Assembly (NCBI GenBank): GCA_966211305.1
Contig: CBIHPC010000138.1
Location: 1-15,806 of the forward strand
DNA length: 15,806 bases
Source: Niastella sp966211305
Lineage (GTDB): Bacteria; Bacteroidota; Bacteroidia; Chitinophagales; Chitinophagaceae
Direction: 5' to 3'
Within the stretch, counting starts at the first letter, position 1. Each line of letters begins with the position of its first letter. Below are positions 6,672 to 14,090 of the stretch, one piece after another. The notes beneath the pieces are model-generated. The model was given only the letters and a program-made list of their open reading frames with translations, was not told the origin of the DNA and did no database searches. Made by a program: the position numbers and the translations under genes.

Positions 6672-8141
6672 ATGTTCCTGTCGATATTAATTATATTACC
6701 ATTGATCACTGCTATTCTTTTGCTGTTATGCAATGGCCTGAAACAGGTTCGCCTTGTAGCGTTAAGCGGTGCGGTGGTGCAGTTGCTTTATTCGTTCTAT
6801 GTGCTGTTGATGTACCATAACCAGCGGGTGTTTGATGGAACGCCCATGCTCTTGCAGGAAGATCATGTCTGGTTTGCCCCGCTGCATATTCATTACCATG
6901 TTGGCGTAGATGGTATTTCCATGGCCATGATAATGCTGACGGCTTTTGTAACGGTTGCAAGTATACTGGTGTCCTGGCGAATGGAAAAATTAAGCAAAGA
7001 ATTTTTCTTTCTGCTCACGCTGTTAAGCATGGGCGCCTATGGCTTTTTTATTTCGCTCGATCTGTTCACGCTCTTCTTCTTCCTTGAAGTGGCGGTGATC
7101 CCCAAATTCCTGTTGATAGGCATCTGGGGCAGCGGCCGGAAGGAATACAGCGCCATGAAACTGGCGTTGATGCTGATGGGCGGCAGTGCATTGGTGTTTG
7201 TGGCACTGGCGGGTTTGTATTTCAGCACGCAAACCGCTGGCGGTGCACATACATTCAATATGTTGCAGATTGCCCAATTGGGCATTCCGGCAGAGGCGCA
7301 ATTGATCTTCTTTCCCTTTGCCTTTGTGGGGTTTGGCATTTTCACCGCCTTGTTCCCTTTTCATACCTGGGTGCCCGATGGGCACTCATCGGCGCCAACC
7401 GCCGCCTCCATGTTTCTCGCCGGTATTTCCATGAAGCTGGGCGGGTACGGATGTTTGCGGGTAGCCACCCTTTTGATGCCCGATGCGGCGCATGCGTATT
7501 CATGGATCATAATTCTGCTGGCCACTATTGCCATCATCTATGGCGCATTCGCTACCATGATGCAGACCGATCTTAAATACATCAATGCCTATTCTTCCAT
7601 CAGCCATTGCGGTTTTGTTTTGCTTGGCATTGGCATGATGACCCAAACGGCTATTATGGGCGCGGTATTGCAAATGGTTTCGCATGGCCTTATGACGGCC
7701 CTCTTCTTCGCTGCCATTGGGATGTTATATGAAAGAACACATACCCGGCAGGTGGCGCAAATAGGTGGCTTATTGAAAGTAATGCCGTTTATCGCTACGG
7801 TATTTGTAATAGCCGGTTTGTGCTCGCTGGGGTTACCGGGGTTAAGTGGTTTTGTGGCGGAGGTTACGGTGTTTATGGGCTCCTGGGAAAATGCAAATGA
7901 CTGGTACCGCGTAGCTACCGTTTTGGCCTGTGCATCAATTGTGGTAACCGCAGTTTATATCTTACGGGCAATGGGTAAAGTAATTATGGGACCATTACAG
8001 GTAGAAGGCGTTTCGCTGCAGCAGGCCGGTGCACTGGGTGATGCCGGCTGGAATGAAAAGGCAGCGGCAGGATTGTTAATAATTGGAATTATAGCTATCG
8101 GCATTGCGCCGTTCTGGCTAACGGAACTGATCAATCAATAA
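6672..8141 (+). CDS. nuoM: NADH-quinone oxidoreductase subunit M, TM7 lysine replaced by Phe
   Basis: NuoM (ND4) is the middle antiporter-like proton pump of complex I. The 489 residues and overall motifs fit: Glu139 in TM5 (FFFLEVAVIPKFLLIGIWGS), the PFHTWVPDGHSSAPTAASM block (229-247), and Lys255 in AGISMKLGGYG. DLKYINAYSSISHCG (300-314), His338 and Glu397 (GLSGFVAEVTVF) are also present. The oddity is TM7. The family pattern FA(V/I)K(M/V)P..P.H.W reads GFGIFTALFPFHTW here, so the lysine equivalent to E. coli Lys234 is Phe224 (codon TTC, 7341-7343). An extra lysine, Lys145, sits six residues after Glu139. The gene is intact and in frame, and lies 3 bp before nuoN. Either it belongs to a NuoM subclass lacking this lysine, or it is a genuine replacement. 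Confidence 0.95.
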   Translation: MFLSILIILPLITAILLLLCNGLKQVRLVALSGAVVQLLYSFYVLLMYHNQRVFDGTPMLLQEDHVWFAPLHIHYHVGVDGISMAMIMLTAFVTVASILVSWRMEKLSKEFFFLLTLLSMGAYGFFISLDLFTLFFFLEVAVIPKFLLIGIWGSGRKEYSAMKLALMLMGGSALVFVALAGLYFSTQTAGGAHTFNMLQIAQLGIPAEAQLIFFPFAFVGFGIFTALFPFHTWVPDGHSSAPTAASMFLAGISMKLGGYGCLRVATLLMPDAAHAYSWIIILLATIAIIYGAFATMMQTDLKYINAYSSISHCGFVLLGIGMMTQTAIMGAVLQMVSHGLMTALFFAAIGMLYERTHTRQVAQIGGLLKVMPFIATVFVIAGLCSLGLPGLSGFVAEVTVFMGSWENANDWYRVATVLACASIVVTAVYILRAMGKVIMGPLQVEGVSLQQAGALGDAGWNEKAAAGLLIIGIIAIGIAPFWLTELINQ

Positions 8142-8144
8142 TCT

Positions 8145-9551
8145 ATGGCAGAATTTCTACTACTCATGAAACAGGAACTGTTGATCACCGTGATCATCTT
8201 TACGCTGTTGCTGTTGAAGATCGGAAGCGATCTTTCCAATGCTGCCGTATTGAATCTTGCCAATGGATTGTTGTTGCTGAACCTGCTGGCGGGTACAGTC
8301 GGTAACCAAACCGGGGGTTTGTTCGATGGCATGTTCTTCACCAATCCGCTGATCGTACTGGAAAAAAATATTCTTAGTCTGGGTACCCTCATCGTTTCGT
8401 TGCAGTCATCTTCCTGGCTCAAAAAGCATGAACATGTGCCGGAGTTTTATATTTTGCTGTTATGCACTTTGCTTGGAATGTTCTTTATGATCTCCGCCGG
8501 CAACCTGCTGATGTTCTATGTAGGGTTGGAATTATCGGGCATTCCGCTGGCGGCCATGGCCAATTTCGATCTGGGAAAAAGAAGATCATCAGAAGCCGCC
8601 ATGAAGTTCATTATGTCATCAGCCTTTGCATCGGGTTTATTATTGTTCGGCATTTCGCTGGTGTATGGCGCTACCGGCACCCTTACTTTCAGCGAAATAA
8701 GTTCTCAGCTCAATGGAGCGCCGTTACAAATCTTTGCCTTTGTATTATTACTGGCAGGGTTTGCCTTTAAGATCTCCATCGTGCCTTTTCATTTATGGAC
8801 GGCCGATGTGTATGAAGGCGCCCCGGTAGCGGTCACTGCATGGTTATCGGTAATTTCAAAGGGCTCGGTATTGTTTGTGTTTGTTTCGGTCCTGTACACC
8901 GTATTTAAACCTCTGGCCGGCGCCTGGTATAATATGTTGTTCGTTTTGTCGGTGGTAACAATACTCATCGGCAACCTTTTTGCCATCCGTCAAAACAATA
9001 TCAAACGGTTCCTGGCCTTTTCATCCATAGCGCAGATCGGTTTTATTCTGGTTGGTATAACCGGAAGTTCACAACCCGGTACTGCATCGGTTGTTTATTT
9101 TGTGCTTATTTATGTGTTCTCGAACCTGGCTGCATTTGGGGTGGTAGCACTGGTAAGTTCGGTAACCGGGCGCGAACAGGTGAGCGACTATAAGGGGTTT
9201 TACAAATCCAACCCGGTTTTATCGTGGGTACTTACAATTGCCTTGTTCTCGCTGGCAGGTGTGCCCCCAACCGCGGGTTTCTTTGGTAAGTTCTTTCTGT
9301 TGCTATCGGGGGCGGGTAAAGGCAATTATGTGCTGATCACGGTGGCGGCATTGAACATGATCATTTCATTTTATTATTACCTGCGCATAGTAAAGGCGAT
9401 CTTTATGGATGCCAGTGAGCAGCCCATCGAGCGGCTGGCCATTCCTGTTTATCCAAAACTGGCCATGTTTATTTGTGTGGCAGGGATCATTGTAACCGGA
9501 CTGGCGGGCTATGTGTATGATTATATCTATTCACTGAGTTTTGGGTTTTGA
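8145..9551 (+). CDS. nuoN: NADH-quinone oxidoreductase subunit N
   Basis: NuoN (ND2) is the antiporter-like pump nearest the NuoJ/K linker. The 468 residues carry the expected channel residues. Glu129 lies in TM5 (MFYVGLELSGIPLAAM), and Lys209 in TM7 (LAGFAFKISIVPFHLWTADVYEGAP). Lys239 lies in LSVISKGSV, KRFLAFSSIAQIGF spans 287-300, and Lys382 is in PTAGFFGKF. The presence of Lys209 here contrasts with its absence in NuoM. The start is 3 bp after the nuoM stop, so the two are tightly co-translated. An internal ATG (M8) is possible, but the first ATG was kept because of the spacing. No terminator hairpin follows it directly. Confidence 0.97.
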   Translation: MAEFLLLMKQELLITVIIFTLLLLKIGSDLSNAAVLNLANGLLLLNLLAGTVGNQTGGLFDGMFFTNPLIVLEKNILSLGTLIVSLQSSSWLKKHEHVPEFYILLLCTLLGMFFMISAGNLLMFYVGLELSGIPLAAMANFDLGKRRSSEAAMKFIMSSAFASGLLLFGISLVYGATGTLTFSEISSQLNGAPLQIFAFVLLLAGFAFKISIVPFHLWTADVYEGAPVAVTAWLSVISKGSVLFVFVSVLYTVFKPLAGAWYNMLFVLSVVTILIGNLFAIRQNNIKRFLAFSSIAQIGFILVGITGSSQPGTASVVYFVLIYVFSNLAAFGVVALVSSVTGREQVSDYKGFYKSNPVLSWVLTIALFSLAGVPPTAGFFGKFFLLLSGAGKGNYVLITVAALNMIISFYYYLRIVKAIFMDASEQPIERLAIPVYPKLAMFICVAGIIVTGLAGYVYDYIYSLSFGF

Positions 9552-9686
9552 GTTCATAGTTCAGGGTGCTCGGCCTGGCTTTCAGTGTTGTTTATTTGAT
9601 TTTGGCGAATTGTCTTTTGAGATTAGTATTTTAAGATTTGTATTTTTTGGTTCCTGTTATTTGGTTTTTGGAATTTAACTTTTATT
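9552..9686 (+). repeat. nuoN downstream gap with T-rich TTTGGAATTT module
   Basis: This 135-bp gap is T/G-rich. Its right part (9647-9676) matches the pre-nuoJ module at 24 of 30 bases and, like it, ends shortly before an ATG. No terminator-like hairpin and no exact TAnnTTTG element was found. The downstream gene could therefore be the last cistron of the nuo operon. Confidence 0.5.
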
Positions 9687-10070
9687 ATGGCTATCAATAA
9701 GAATCATGAGTTTGAAGAGCTGGGTGGCGTTAAATGCGCCATAGTGGAAAAGAATGCCTCGCAGCAACGCATCGAATTTTTAAGACCATTACTGGAGTTC
9801 AATAAATATACAGTGGTAGTGGCAGCTTCACCGCCACCCAAAGCAGTGGCAGCAGCCGCACCGGCCGCAACAGACACGCCAGTTGAAGCAGCAGCGCAGC
9901 CACCGGCGACATTTACTATTGGTGTAACAGATGTTACCTTCAATCCTGTCAACGCCATCTTCGGAAGATTATTAAAAACACCCGATGGCCATACTGTTAC
10001 GCTTGCGTACTGGCAACAAAAAGAAACGGTGAGCAGGGACGATGTGCCGTACTTTTCTAAAAAATTATAA
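9687..10070 (+). CDS. Conserved-looking small protein with Ala/Pro-rich linker, function unknown
   Basis: This 127-residue protein was not recognised. It has three parts. The first is a compact polar N-terminal segment (about 1-48), beginning MAINKNHEFEELGGVKCAIVEKNA. The second is a low-complexity Ala/Pro/Thr linker (about 49-75), rich in AAAAP and PVEAAAQPP. The third is a C-terminal globular-looking segment (about 76-127) with alternating hydrophobic residues suggesting beta strands. There is no signal peptide and no membrane helix, so it is probably cytoplasmic. It lies 135 bp after nuoN on the same strand with no visible terminator between, and a good terminator follows it. It may therefore be co-transcribed with nuo. 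The Ala/Pro linker resembles the tail of NuoJ in composition only. It could be an assembly or accessory factor, or simply an unrelated neighbour. Confidence 0.8.
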   Translation: MAINKNHEFEELGGVKCAIVEKNASQQRIEFLRPLLEFNKYTVVVAASPPPKAVAAAAPAATDTPVEAAAQPPATFTIGVTDVTFNPVNAIFGRLLKTPDGHTVTLAYWQQKETVSRDDVPYFSKKL

Positions 10071-10077
10071 TCACTGT

Positions 10078-10117
10078 AAAAAAAAGCCTCCCGGTTCAAT
10101 AGGAGGCTTTTACTATT
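10078..10117. terminator. Bidirectional rho-independent terminator
   Basis: A perfect 10-bp stem, AAAAGCCTCC (10082-10091) with GGAGGCTTTT (10102-10111), has a 10-nt loop. On the minus strand it is followed by eight U, which is strong for the 10129-11709 gene. On the plus strand it is followed by a weaker T-rich tail, serving the 9687-10070 gene and perhaps the whole nuo operon. The two flanking genes converge on it. Confidence 0.9.
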
Positions 10118-10128
10118 TTATGACGGCA

Positions 10129-11709
10129 TTATAAAGATTCGATTGAAACGGTGGTAGATCTTTCCCTTCTGTTGTATTCAGATACCATTATATGTCCTTC
10201 CTTGGCCGGGAAAATATAAGTGAAAATATTTCCCTCCTTACGCGGAACGGTACGGATCACTTTTTTTGCGGTGAGGCTGTAAATAAAGAAGTTCTTTTTG
10301 TCTGAAATGATAAGATACGTGTTTTTGGTTTCGGGGTTCGAAGCGGTCATGTACTTTCTTGTATCGAACATCCAACCGAGTTTGTTCAGGTAAAAACCAC
10401 CTTCATCGCCGCGAATAGCGCTTTCGTTTGATAGAACGCCTTTGGAACTTTGTTTAAGTAATACAGTATTGTCGATCCTTACTTTATTGTAACCAAACAT
10501 GGAGATGTACAATGGAATGATAACAGTAGGTGCGGTGACAACTGAAGCTACTATAGAACCTACCTTTGCTTTTTTAACAAAGCTGGTACCAAAGAAATAG
10601 GTGTTTCCCTGGTAATCTTTTATTCCGCCCTCATACCAGCAGTACGTTCTGCTGTTGAGGTTCTGGCCTTTTTTCGAAAACAGCGACTGAGAACCATCGT
10701 TCCAGTATGAATAAACTTCACTGATATCGCTTTTCTTCGGGCCATTGATATTTAAAGAGTATACGCCTGCAAATGCACCGCGGGCAAAGGCTTTGGGCGT
10801 GGCATAATCATTCCCTTTTCGTGGGTCGATCACACAACCGCTTATAAACAGGTTGCCGGTAACCGGGTCATTTGAGAACGAATTTATGGTTAATGAATTT
10901 CCCTGTTTATCTTTTAAGGCATGTTTGAAAGGAGCAGCAGAATCAGCTATATGAAACCCCAATACTTCATAACCGCCCAGGTTCATATCGCCATTTCTTC
11001 TATCGGGTTTGTTTTTGGCCAGCACATAAACATATTTTCCGGCGGTTAACATGTTTGCCAGGCTGGCGCCTTCGTAAATTTTAACAGGTTTTGTCCATAA
11101 CTGGTTGCCGGCTGTATTGAATGCAACCAGCGTATTTTTTTGTTCATCGCCATAACACAATGCAAATCCCTTTCCGGGAATGTTGCGCAGGTGCACGTTC
11201 TTCAGGGCACCGCTACCCATATACGATTTGTTGCCCATTTTGCCCGACCATTCCGATTTCTTTACGGTTACGTTCAGGCTATTGGCTTTTATTATTTTGC
11301 CATCGAGGCTCAGGAACTGGGTTAAAATGGCTGTTTTCTCGTTTTGCTCGGCTGCTTTATATTCTTTTCTGCTGGTATATTCCTTGAAGTAGAAGTTACT
11401 TTTAAAATAAGCCAGGCATAATACATCCTGTTCAAATGTTACGCCGTATAAAAAGAGTTTGATCTCTTTGAAATTTACCACTCCTATATCATTCAGGTTT
11501 TCATCCATAAGGGTGATCTTATAGTTGAACGAATCGGCGCTTGCTTTTTCAAGCTGGGTAAATACCACGTAACCAACGAGGGAGTTATCCTGGTAAATGG
11601 GTTTTACCTGTGACTGAATATCCTCGTTCACTTCTTTAAAAACTTTGGTTTGCGCTTGTGCGGCACATACCGAGCATAGCAGCAGGAATGCTGTCAGGAT
11701 TTTTTTCAT
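10129..11709 (-). CDS. Secreted protein of unknown function (possibly DUF6770-like)
   Basis: The 526-residue protein has a clear Sec signal peptide, MKKILTAFLLLCSVCAAQAQ, with cleavage expected after AQA or AQAQ. The mature part has no obvious membrane segment except a short hydrophobic stretch near the middle (SIVASVVTAPTVIIPLYISMF). Many strand-like repeats contain short aromatic/Gly turns, for example YSYWNDGSQS, YCWYEGGIKDYQGNTYFFG and NTYLIISDKKNFFIYSL, suggesting a beta-rich, possibly propeller-like fold. The N-terminal part (TKVFKEVNEDIQSQ, then YVVFTQLEKASADSFNYKI) recalls, from memory, a Bacteroidota-specific family (DUF6770). This was not checked. It starts 33 bp after the M48 protease gene with no promoter or terminator between, so the pair is probably one operon. 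The role is unknown. Confidence 0.85.
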   Translation of the reverse strand: MKKILTAFLLLCSVCAAQAQTKVFKEVNEDIQSQVKPIYQDNSLVGYVVFTQLEKASADSFNYKITLMDENLNDIGVVNFKEIKLFLYGVTFEQDVLCLAYFKSNFYFKEYTSRKEYKAAEQNEKTAILTQFLSLDGKIIKANSLNVTVKKSEWSGKMGNKSYMGSGALKNVHLRNIPGKGFALCYGDEQKNTLVAFNTAGNQLWTKPVKIYEGASLANMLTAGKYVYVLAKNKPDRRNGDMNLGGYEVLGFHIADSAAPFKHALKDKQGNSLTINSFSNDPVTGNLFISGCVIDPRKGNDYATPKAFARGAFAGVYSLNINGPKKSDISEVYSYWNDGSQSLFSKKGQNLNSRTYCWYEGGIKDYQGNTYFFGTSFVKKAKVGSIVASVVTAPTVIIPLYISMFGYNKVRIDNTVLLKQSSKGVLSNESAIRGDEGGFYLNKLGWMFDTRKYMTASNPETKNTYLIISDKKNFFIYSLTAKKVIRTVPRKEGNIFTYIFPAKEGHIMVSEYNRRERSTTVSIESL

Positions 11710-11742
11710 CTGTTTTGGTTGGTTATATTTTATAGGTGAGCA

Positions 11743-13194
11743 TTATTGCTTTTCGAAAATTCTGGCAAATTCATAATACATGCTGTTGGCATTGCTTACA
11801 GAAAATTCCCGGGCAGCCTTCGACCTGTTATTCTCAGACATATCGGGGTCGAGCGCCAGTGTTGACAAAAGGTTTTTCAATGCCTTTTCGCTGGCGGGCA
11901 TGCTATTCCAGAAGCCGGCATTTTGGAAGGACTTGCAATATTGTTCGAGCTGCTCACGTGGAATTTGTTCCAGCATGGTTTGCAGTTCATAATAGTCTTT
12001 TGAAATGTATTCTTTCTGAACCACACCAATGGCGTTAAAACGATGCAGTTCGCGGTCGGAATAATATAAACCCGAAATGATATTATTGAACATGAAATCG
12101 TACCACTCGTCGGTATTGCCTTTATCTTTTTCAAGCAGGATGCGGTACAGGCAGGGGGTAAGGCTCATGTTGGAATACATATTCCAGATGAGCATCTTAT
12201 TTGCTTTTTCGTAGATGTTAGCCGGTATGCTGGTGAGCGTAGCGGGAACATTCTGGCTGCGGGTCTTATTATATCTTTCAACGCAGTCGGGGTGTGTTTT
12301 TAAAGAGTCACTTACGCCGGTAGTATCTTTAAAATTATAGACCCGTGCTGAAAGCCCTTTTGACCGTTTTTTTGTCCAGGCATCTTCGAAAGGCAGGTTA
12401 TATGCGGTGAAATAGCTTTTAACCGGGTTCTTCAGCGGGTGCTGGTATACGACATCGGCGCTGTCGAGCCGAAGAAAAAAATCAGCCTGGAAGGGAATAT
12501 TGCTTTTCTTCAATAAAACGATCGCCAGCGAATCGGCATCGCTTTCATGGTAACGCTGGTGTTTGCTTCTGCTGAACGAATAGTTCTCCAGCACTTTTTT
12601 CAGGCGGGTAAGCCGTTCGTATTTTGAATCGAGCACTGAGTTCAGCGATTTCTCATACTCATCTGACGTAAGCCATTCGGCGCGTTGCTTCATGGCATTT
12701 TCAGGATGCGTAAGAATGTTATGTGATAATTCGTGTGCTATTACCAGTGACAGTTCTTCCTTTGTTTTTGAAAAAACGATCAAACCCAGGTTCACTGCAA
12801 TGATATTATTGCCGATCGCATATGCATTCACAGAGGAGCTTCTGTCGATAACCAACATAGGCTTCACCGGTATCAATGTTTTATTTGCCTGTACTATCTG
12901 GGTAATGATGCCCTCTACATATTCATATACTTCTTTATCGCGGATATAATTGTTGCCATCGATGGCTTCGGTAAAAAAGCTGGTGCGGCCGTCCCAGATC
13001 TCTTTGTATTTTTTCTGGGTGTTCTTTTCTTTATAAGTAGCCGGGCATACCCAGGCTTTTGACAGGGAATCTTTTTGCTTTTTGTAATAAATACGGGAAA
13101 GTTCCTGAAAGCTGTACAGTGACTTTGTTTGGGCAAATACCGGTATCGAAATAATGATTAGAAGGGCCGTTATCAGGGGTTTAAGGCGGTGCAT
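11743..13194 (-). CDS. Secreted M48-family zinc metalloprotease
   Basis: This is a zinc-dependent endopeptidase of the M48 (Ste24/HtpX/BepA-like) type, soluble and exported rather than membrane-embedded. From the ATG at 13194 it has 483 residues. The signal peptide MHRLKPLITALLIIISIPVFAQ is expected to be cleaved around residue 22. The zinc site is visible: HELSH at 154-158 (His154, Glu155, His158), preceded by the typical AYAIGNNIIAVNLGLIVF segment (124-141). HESDADSLAI places the third ligand at Glu217 with Asp221. The C-terminal half, about 230 residues, is alpha-helical-looking and lacks clear TPR motifs. A longer reading frame from a TTG at 13230 was rejected because that codon lies inside the promoter element at 13228-13235. 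Periplasmic proteolysis or envelope quality control is likely from the family, but the substrate is unknown. Its operon partner is the 526-residue secreted protein. Confidence 0.92.
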   Translation of the reverse strand: MHRLKPLITALLIIISIPVFAQTKSLYSFQELSRIYYKKQKDSLSKAWVCPATYKEKNTQKKYKEIWDGRTSFFTEAIDGNNYIRDKEVYEYVEGIITQIVQANKTLIPVKPMLVIDRSSSVNAYAIGNNIIAVNLGLIVFSKTKEELSLVIAHELSHNILTHPENAMKQRAEWLTSDEYEKSLNSVLDSKYERLTRLKKVLENYSFSRSKHQRYHESDADSLAIVLLKKSNIPFQADFFLRLDSADVVYQHPLKNPVKSYFTAYNLPFEDAWTKKRSKGLSARVYNFKDTTGVSDSLKTHPDCVERYNKTRSQNVPATLTSIPANIYEKANKMLIWNMYSNMSLTPCLYRILLEKDKGNTDEWYDFMFNNIISGLYYSDRELHRFNAIGVVQKEYISKDYYELQTMLEQIPREQLEQYCKSFQNAGFWNSMPASEKALKNLLSTLALDPDMSENNRSKAAREFSVSNANSMYYEFARIFEKQ

Positions 13195-13227
13195 CGGATA
13201 CGTTTTTTCAGATGTATTTTTTCTGAG

Positions 13228-13235
13228 CAAAAATA
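13228..13235 (-). promoter_or_regulatory. Bacteroidota-type -7 promoter element for the protease operon
   Basis: On the minus strand the sequence TATTTTTG matches the Bacteroidota -7 consensus TAnnTTTG exactly. It would start transcription near 13221, leaving about 26 nt of leader before the ATG at 13194. No well-placed TTG -33 motif was found. It overlaps the alternative TTG start at 13230 and so argues against that start. Confidence 0.6.
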
Positions 13236-13331
13236 CTAATAATTGTTACGGTGATATTTAATTTTGAACAAATGGGGTATTAATTTAATATAATACGGCC
13301 GTTTACAGGACAAGGTTGGGTTAAAAAGCGA

Positions 13332-13375
13332 AAAGGCAGAAGCCTGAAAGTATAACTTTCAACCCCTCTGCCTTT
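13332..13375 (-). terminator. Terminator downstream of the PepSY-like gene
   Basis: An outer stem AAAGGCAGA (13332-13340) with TCTGCCTTT (13367-13375) encloses an inner small stem GAAAG/CTTTC (13346-13350 with 13356-13360). On the minus strand, a T-rich run follows (TTTTCGCTTTTTAA in the reverse complement). It lies 33 bp after the stop of the 13408-13872 gene and ahead of the protease promoter, separating the two units. Confidence 0.75.
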
Positions 13376-13407
13376 GTTCTGCAATATAAACTTAATTCCG
13401 GTTCGGT

Positions 13408-13872
13408 TTATTGCGCTTTTCTGTATTTTTCTACCACGCTAAAATTCGCCTCATTGTCCGATTTTACGGTTATCCAGGTCTTTGCATCTTCCAGTTTTAT
13501 AAAATAATCCATCCTGGAATTGCCGCCTTCGGTCATGATGGAAACCTCTACCACGCCAAAGATATTTTTGTTAGGATAAGTGTTTTTGACCTTAGAGCGG
13601 ATCACGAATGGCAAACCCGACCCGGAATAGTAACGGGTAAACTCGGTTGCTTTTCCATCTTTCAGGTATACGATGCGTGAACGAATCCCATCGGCAACAA
13701 AATTTACCACCCACGCTTTGGGCATTTCATACCAGTTTACTTTTTCGGCTTTGGGAAAACTGGTGCTGAACGTTTTGATCAGTTTCTCGTCGATCTCACC
13801 CGGAACAGGATCACGGGCGATCAAACTGAAACTAAGAAGCAGTGCTGAGAACATGATGAACAACTTTTTCAT
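13408..13872 (-). CDS. Small secreted PepSY/BLIP-like protein
   Basis: This 154-residue exported protein has signal peptide MKKLFIMFSALLLSFSLIA, with cleavage near Ala19/Arg20. The mature part resembles the PepSY-like (beta-lactamase-inhibitor-like fold) small proteins common in Bacteroidota. It has an N-terminal helix containing FSTSFPKAEKVNWYEMPKAW (35-54), then strands VVNFVADGIRSRIVYLKDGKATEF. A second similar alpha/beta unit follows (IRSKVKNTYPNKNIFGVVEVSI, then RMDYFIKLEDAKTWITVKSDN). Two helix-plus-sheet repeats match that fold. The family is thought to act in the periplasm as inhibitor or binding modules, but no specific partner is known. It is monocistronic: a terminator lies downstream and a putative MocR-type operator (13923-13964) upstream. 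Function is not assignable beyond fold. Confidence 0.85.
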   Translation of the reverse strand: MKKLFIMFSALLLSFSLIARDPVPGEIDEKLIKTFSTSFPKAEKVNWYEMPKAWVVNFVADGIRSRIVYLKDGKATEFTRYYSGSGLPFVIRSKVKNTYPNKNIFGVVEVSIMTEGGNSRMDYFIKLEDAKTWITVKSDNEANFSVVEKYRKAQ

Positions 13873-13905
13873 GGCTTAAACTTTTAAAACATTAATAATC
13901 GGTTG

Positions 13906-13913
13906 TAAAGGTA
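13906..13913 (-). promoter_or_regulatory. Possible -7 element of the PepSY-like gene
   Basis: On the minus strand TACCTTTA matches TAnnTTTG at all but the last position. It lies 33 bp upstream of the ATG at 13872. The inverted repeat 13923-13964 sits directly upstream of it, where the -33 region would be. This is a weak call based on motif and position only. Confidence 0.35.
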
Positions 13914-13922
13914 AATGGTATT

Positions 13923-13964
13923 CGGACTATTACGGCATCCGGTTTTTATATTCCAGGTAGTCCG
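13923..13964. promoter_or_regulatory. Putative MocR-type operator, site A
   Basis: CGGACTA (13923-13929) and TAGTCCG (13958-13964) form an inverted repeat with exactly 28 bp between the arms. The right arm extends as CCAGGTAGTCCG, the exact reverse complement of 15563-15574 in site B. It lies in the 218-bp gap between mocR and the PepSY-like gene, just upstream of the latter's presumed promoter. The rest of that gap (13965-14090) shows only a weak AATGCG/CGCATT inverted repeat (14019-14055). Confidence 0.65.
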
Positions 13965-14090
13965 GTTTAATGGGGCAACAGTAAATGAAACCAGTGTTAT
14001 GGGAACATGATAAGTCAGAATGCGCCGGGGGCTTTACTTCTGGTCAACACGCATTAAAAAATTCGGCACTATAACGGAGAATCGGAATTA

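Noticed and set aside
13195..13230. Longer protease starting with TTG at 13230
   Set aside because: That codon lies within the TATTTTTG promoter element, and the ATG at 13194 begins a clean signal peptide.
14017..14055. AATGCG/CGCATT inverted repeat as the mocR terminator
   Set aside because: The stem is only 6 bp with a long loop, and no T-tract follows on the minus strand.
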